In this document: positions 32,446-32,458 of the stretch, in pieces
Layout of the letters: every line of letters begins with the position of its first letter
Position numbering within the stretch: position 1 is the first letter of the stretch
Assembly (NCBI GenBank): GCA_963575675.1
Contig: CAUYUA010000222.1
Coordinates: forward strand, 1-32,458
Direction: 5' to 3'
Length of the DNA: 32,458 nucleotides
Source of the DNA: CAUYUA01 sp963575675
GTDB lineage: Bacteria; Pseudomonadota; Alphaproteobacteria; Azospirillales; Azospirillaceae
Notes under the pieces: generated by a model
The model's input: the letters and a program-made list of their open reading frames with translations, nothing else
The model's database searches: none
Told to the model about the DNA's origin: nothing
Made by a program: the position numbers and the translations under genes

Positions 32446-32458
32446 TAGGCGAGACTTT
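32405..32458 (+). repeat. Dispersed repeat type B, copy 2 (runs off the window)
   Basis: GTAAGCGTTCTCCTGTTCCC, then ACCTTGTCAAACGCCATTTG, matching the copy at 19828. It reaches the window edge, so its right boundary is unknown. Confidence 0.7.

Noticed and set aside
1..32458. tRNA or rRNA genes
   Set aside because: No cloverleaf with a GTTCGAATCC-like T-arm or conserved rRNA stretch was found by eye on either strand, though a covariance search would be needed to exclude one.

Overview
The window looks like chromosomal DNA of a magnetotactic alphaproteobacterium, probably Rhodospirillales. Two points support this. The first is a gene at 9006-9617 whose C-terminal region carries the hallmark of the magnetosome protein Mms6 (GTIWTGKGL, a run of LG dipeptides, WGP, a membrane segment and an acidic tail), directly followed by feoB. 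The second is an ispH-hpnH neighbourhood (non-mevalonate isoprenoid and hopanoid synthesis), which I recall as common in this group. I cannot name the genus. Base composition shifts from GC-rich on the left to AT-rich in several later stretches, suggesting an accessory island.

Layout. 1-5061: housekeeping genes, several broken by closely spaced frameshifts (LOG-family protein, aldo/keto reductase, hpnH), with an intact ispH and an acyl-carrier-like gene. 5062-8527: a methyl-accepting chemotaxis protein gene (one frameshift) and a conserved hypothetical gene, bracketed by copies of a ~100 bp dispersed repeat and followed by a 197 bp MITE-like element. 8528-11868: a putative iron/biomineralisation unit, namely promoter, mms6-like gene, feoB and a small Cys-rich membrane protein. 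11961-18925: three large paralogous pentapeptide-repeat proteins, interspersed with a STAS-domain protein, a bacteriohemerythrin lacking one iron ligand, an unrecognised 406-residue protein and relics of mobile elements (IS200/IS605 type, and a short element with inverted repeats). 18926-20338: a mobile-element graveyard with an ISAs1-type transposase remnant and dispersed repeats. 20339-32133: a co-directional surface-polysaccharide cluster. 32134-32458: further copies of the same dispersed repeats.

How the genes may work together. FeoB would import ferrous iron and the Mms6-like protein would act on magnetite crystal growth in the magnetosome membrane. The bacteriohemerythrin and chemoreceptor fit an oxygen- and redox-sensing lifestyle, but that link is inference. 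The polysaccharide cluster encodes a Wzm/Wzt ABC exporter, glycosyltransferases, an asparagine-synthase-type amidotransferase and methyltransferases. Wzt has a C-terminal extension of the kind that reads the modified end of a glycan chain, so a methyl-capped, possibly amidated polymer is plausible.

The most interesting features are the mms6-like/feoB/Cys-rich cassette without feoA, and the family of three two-module pentapeptide-repeat proteins beside it. The frameshifts in the first 6 kb could be real decay or sequence error; the sequence alone cannot decide.
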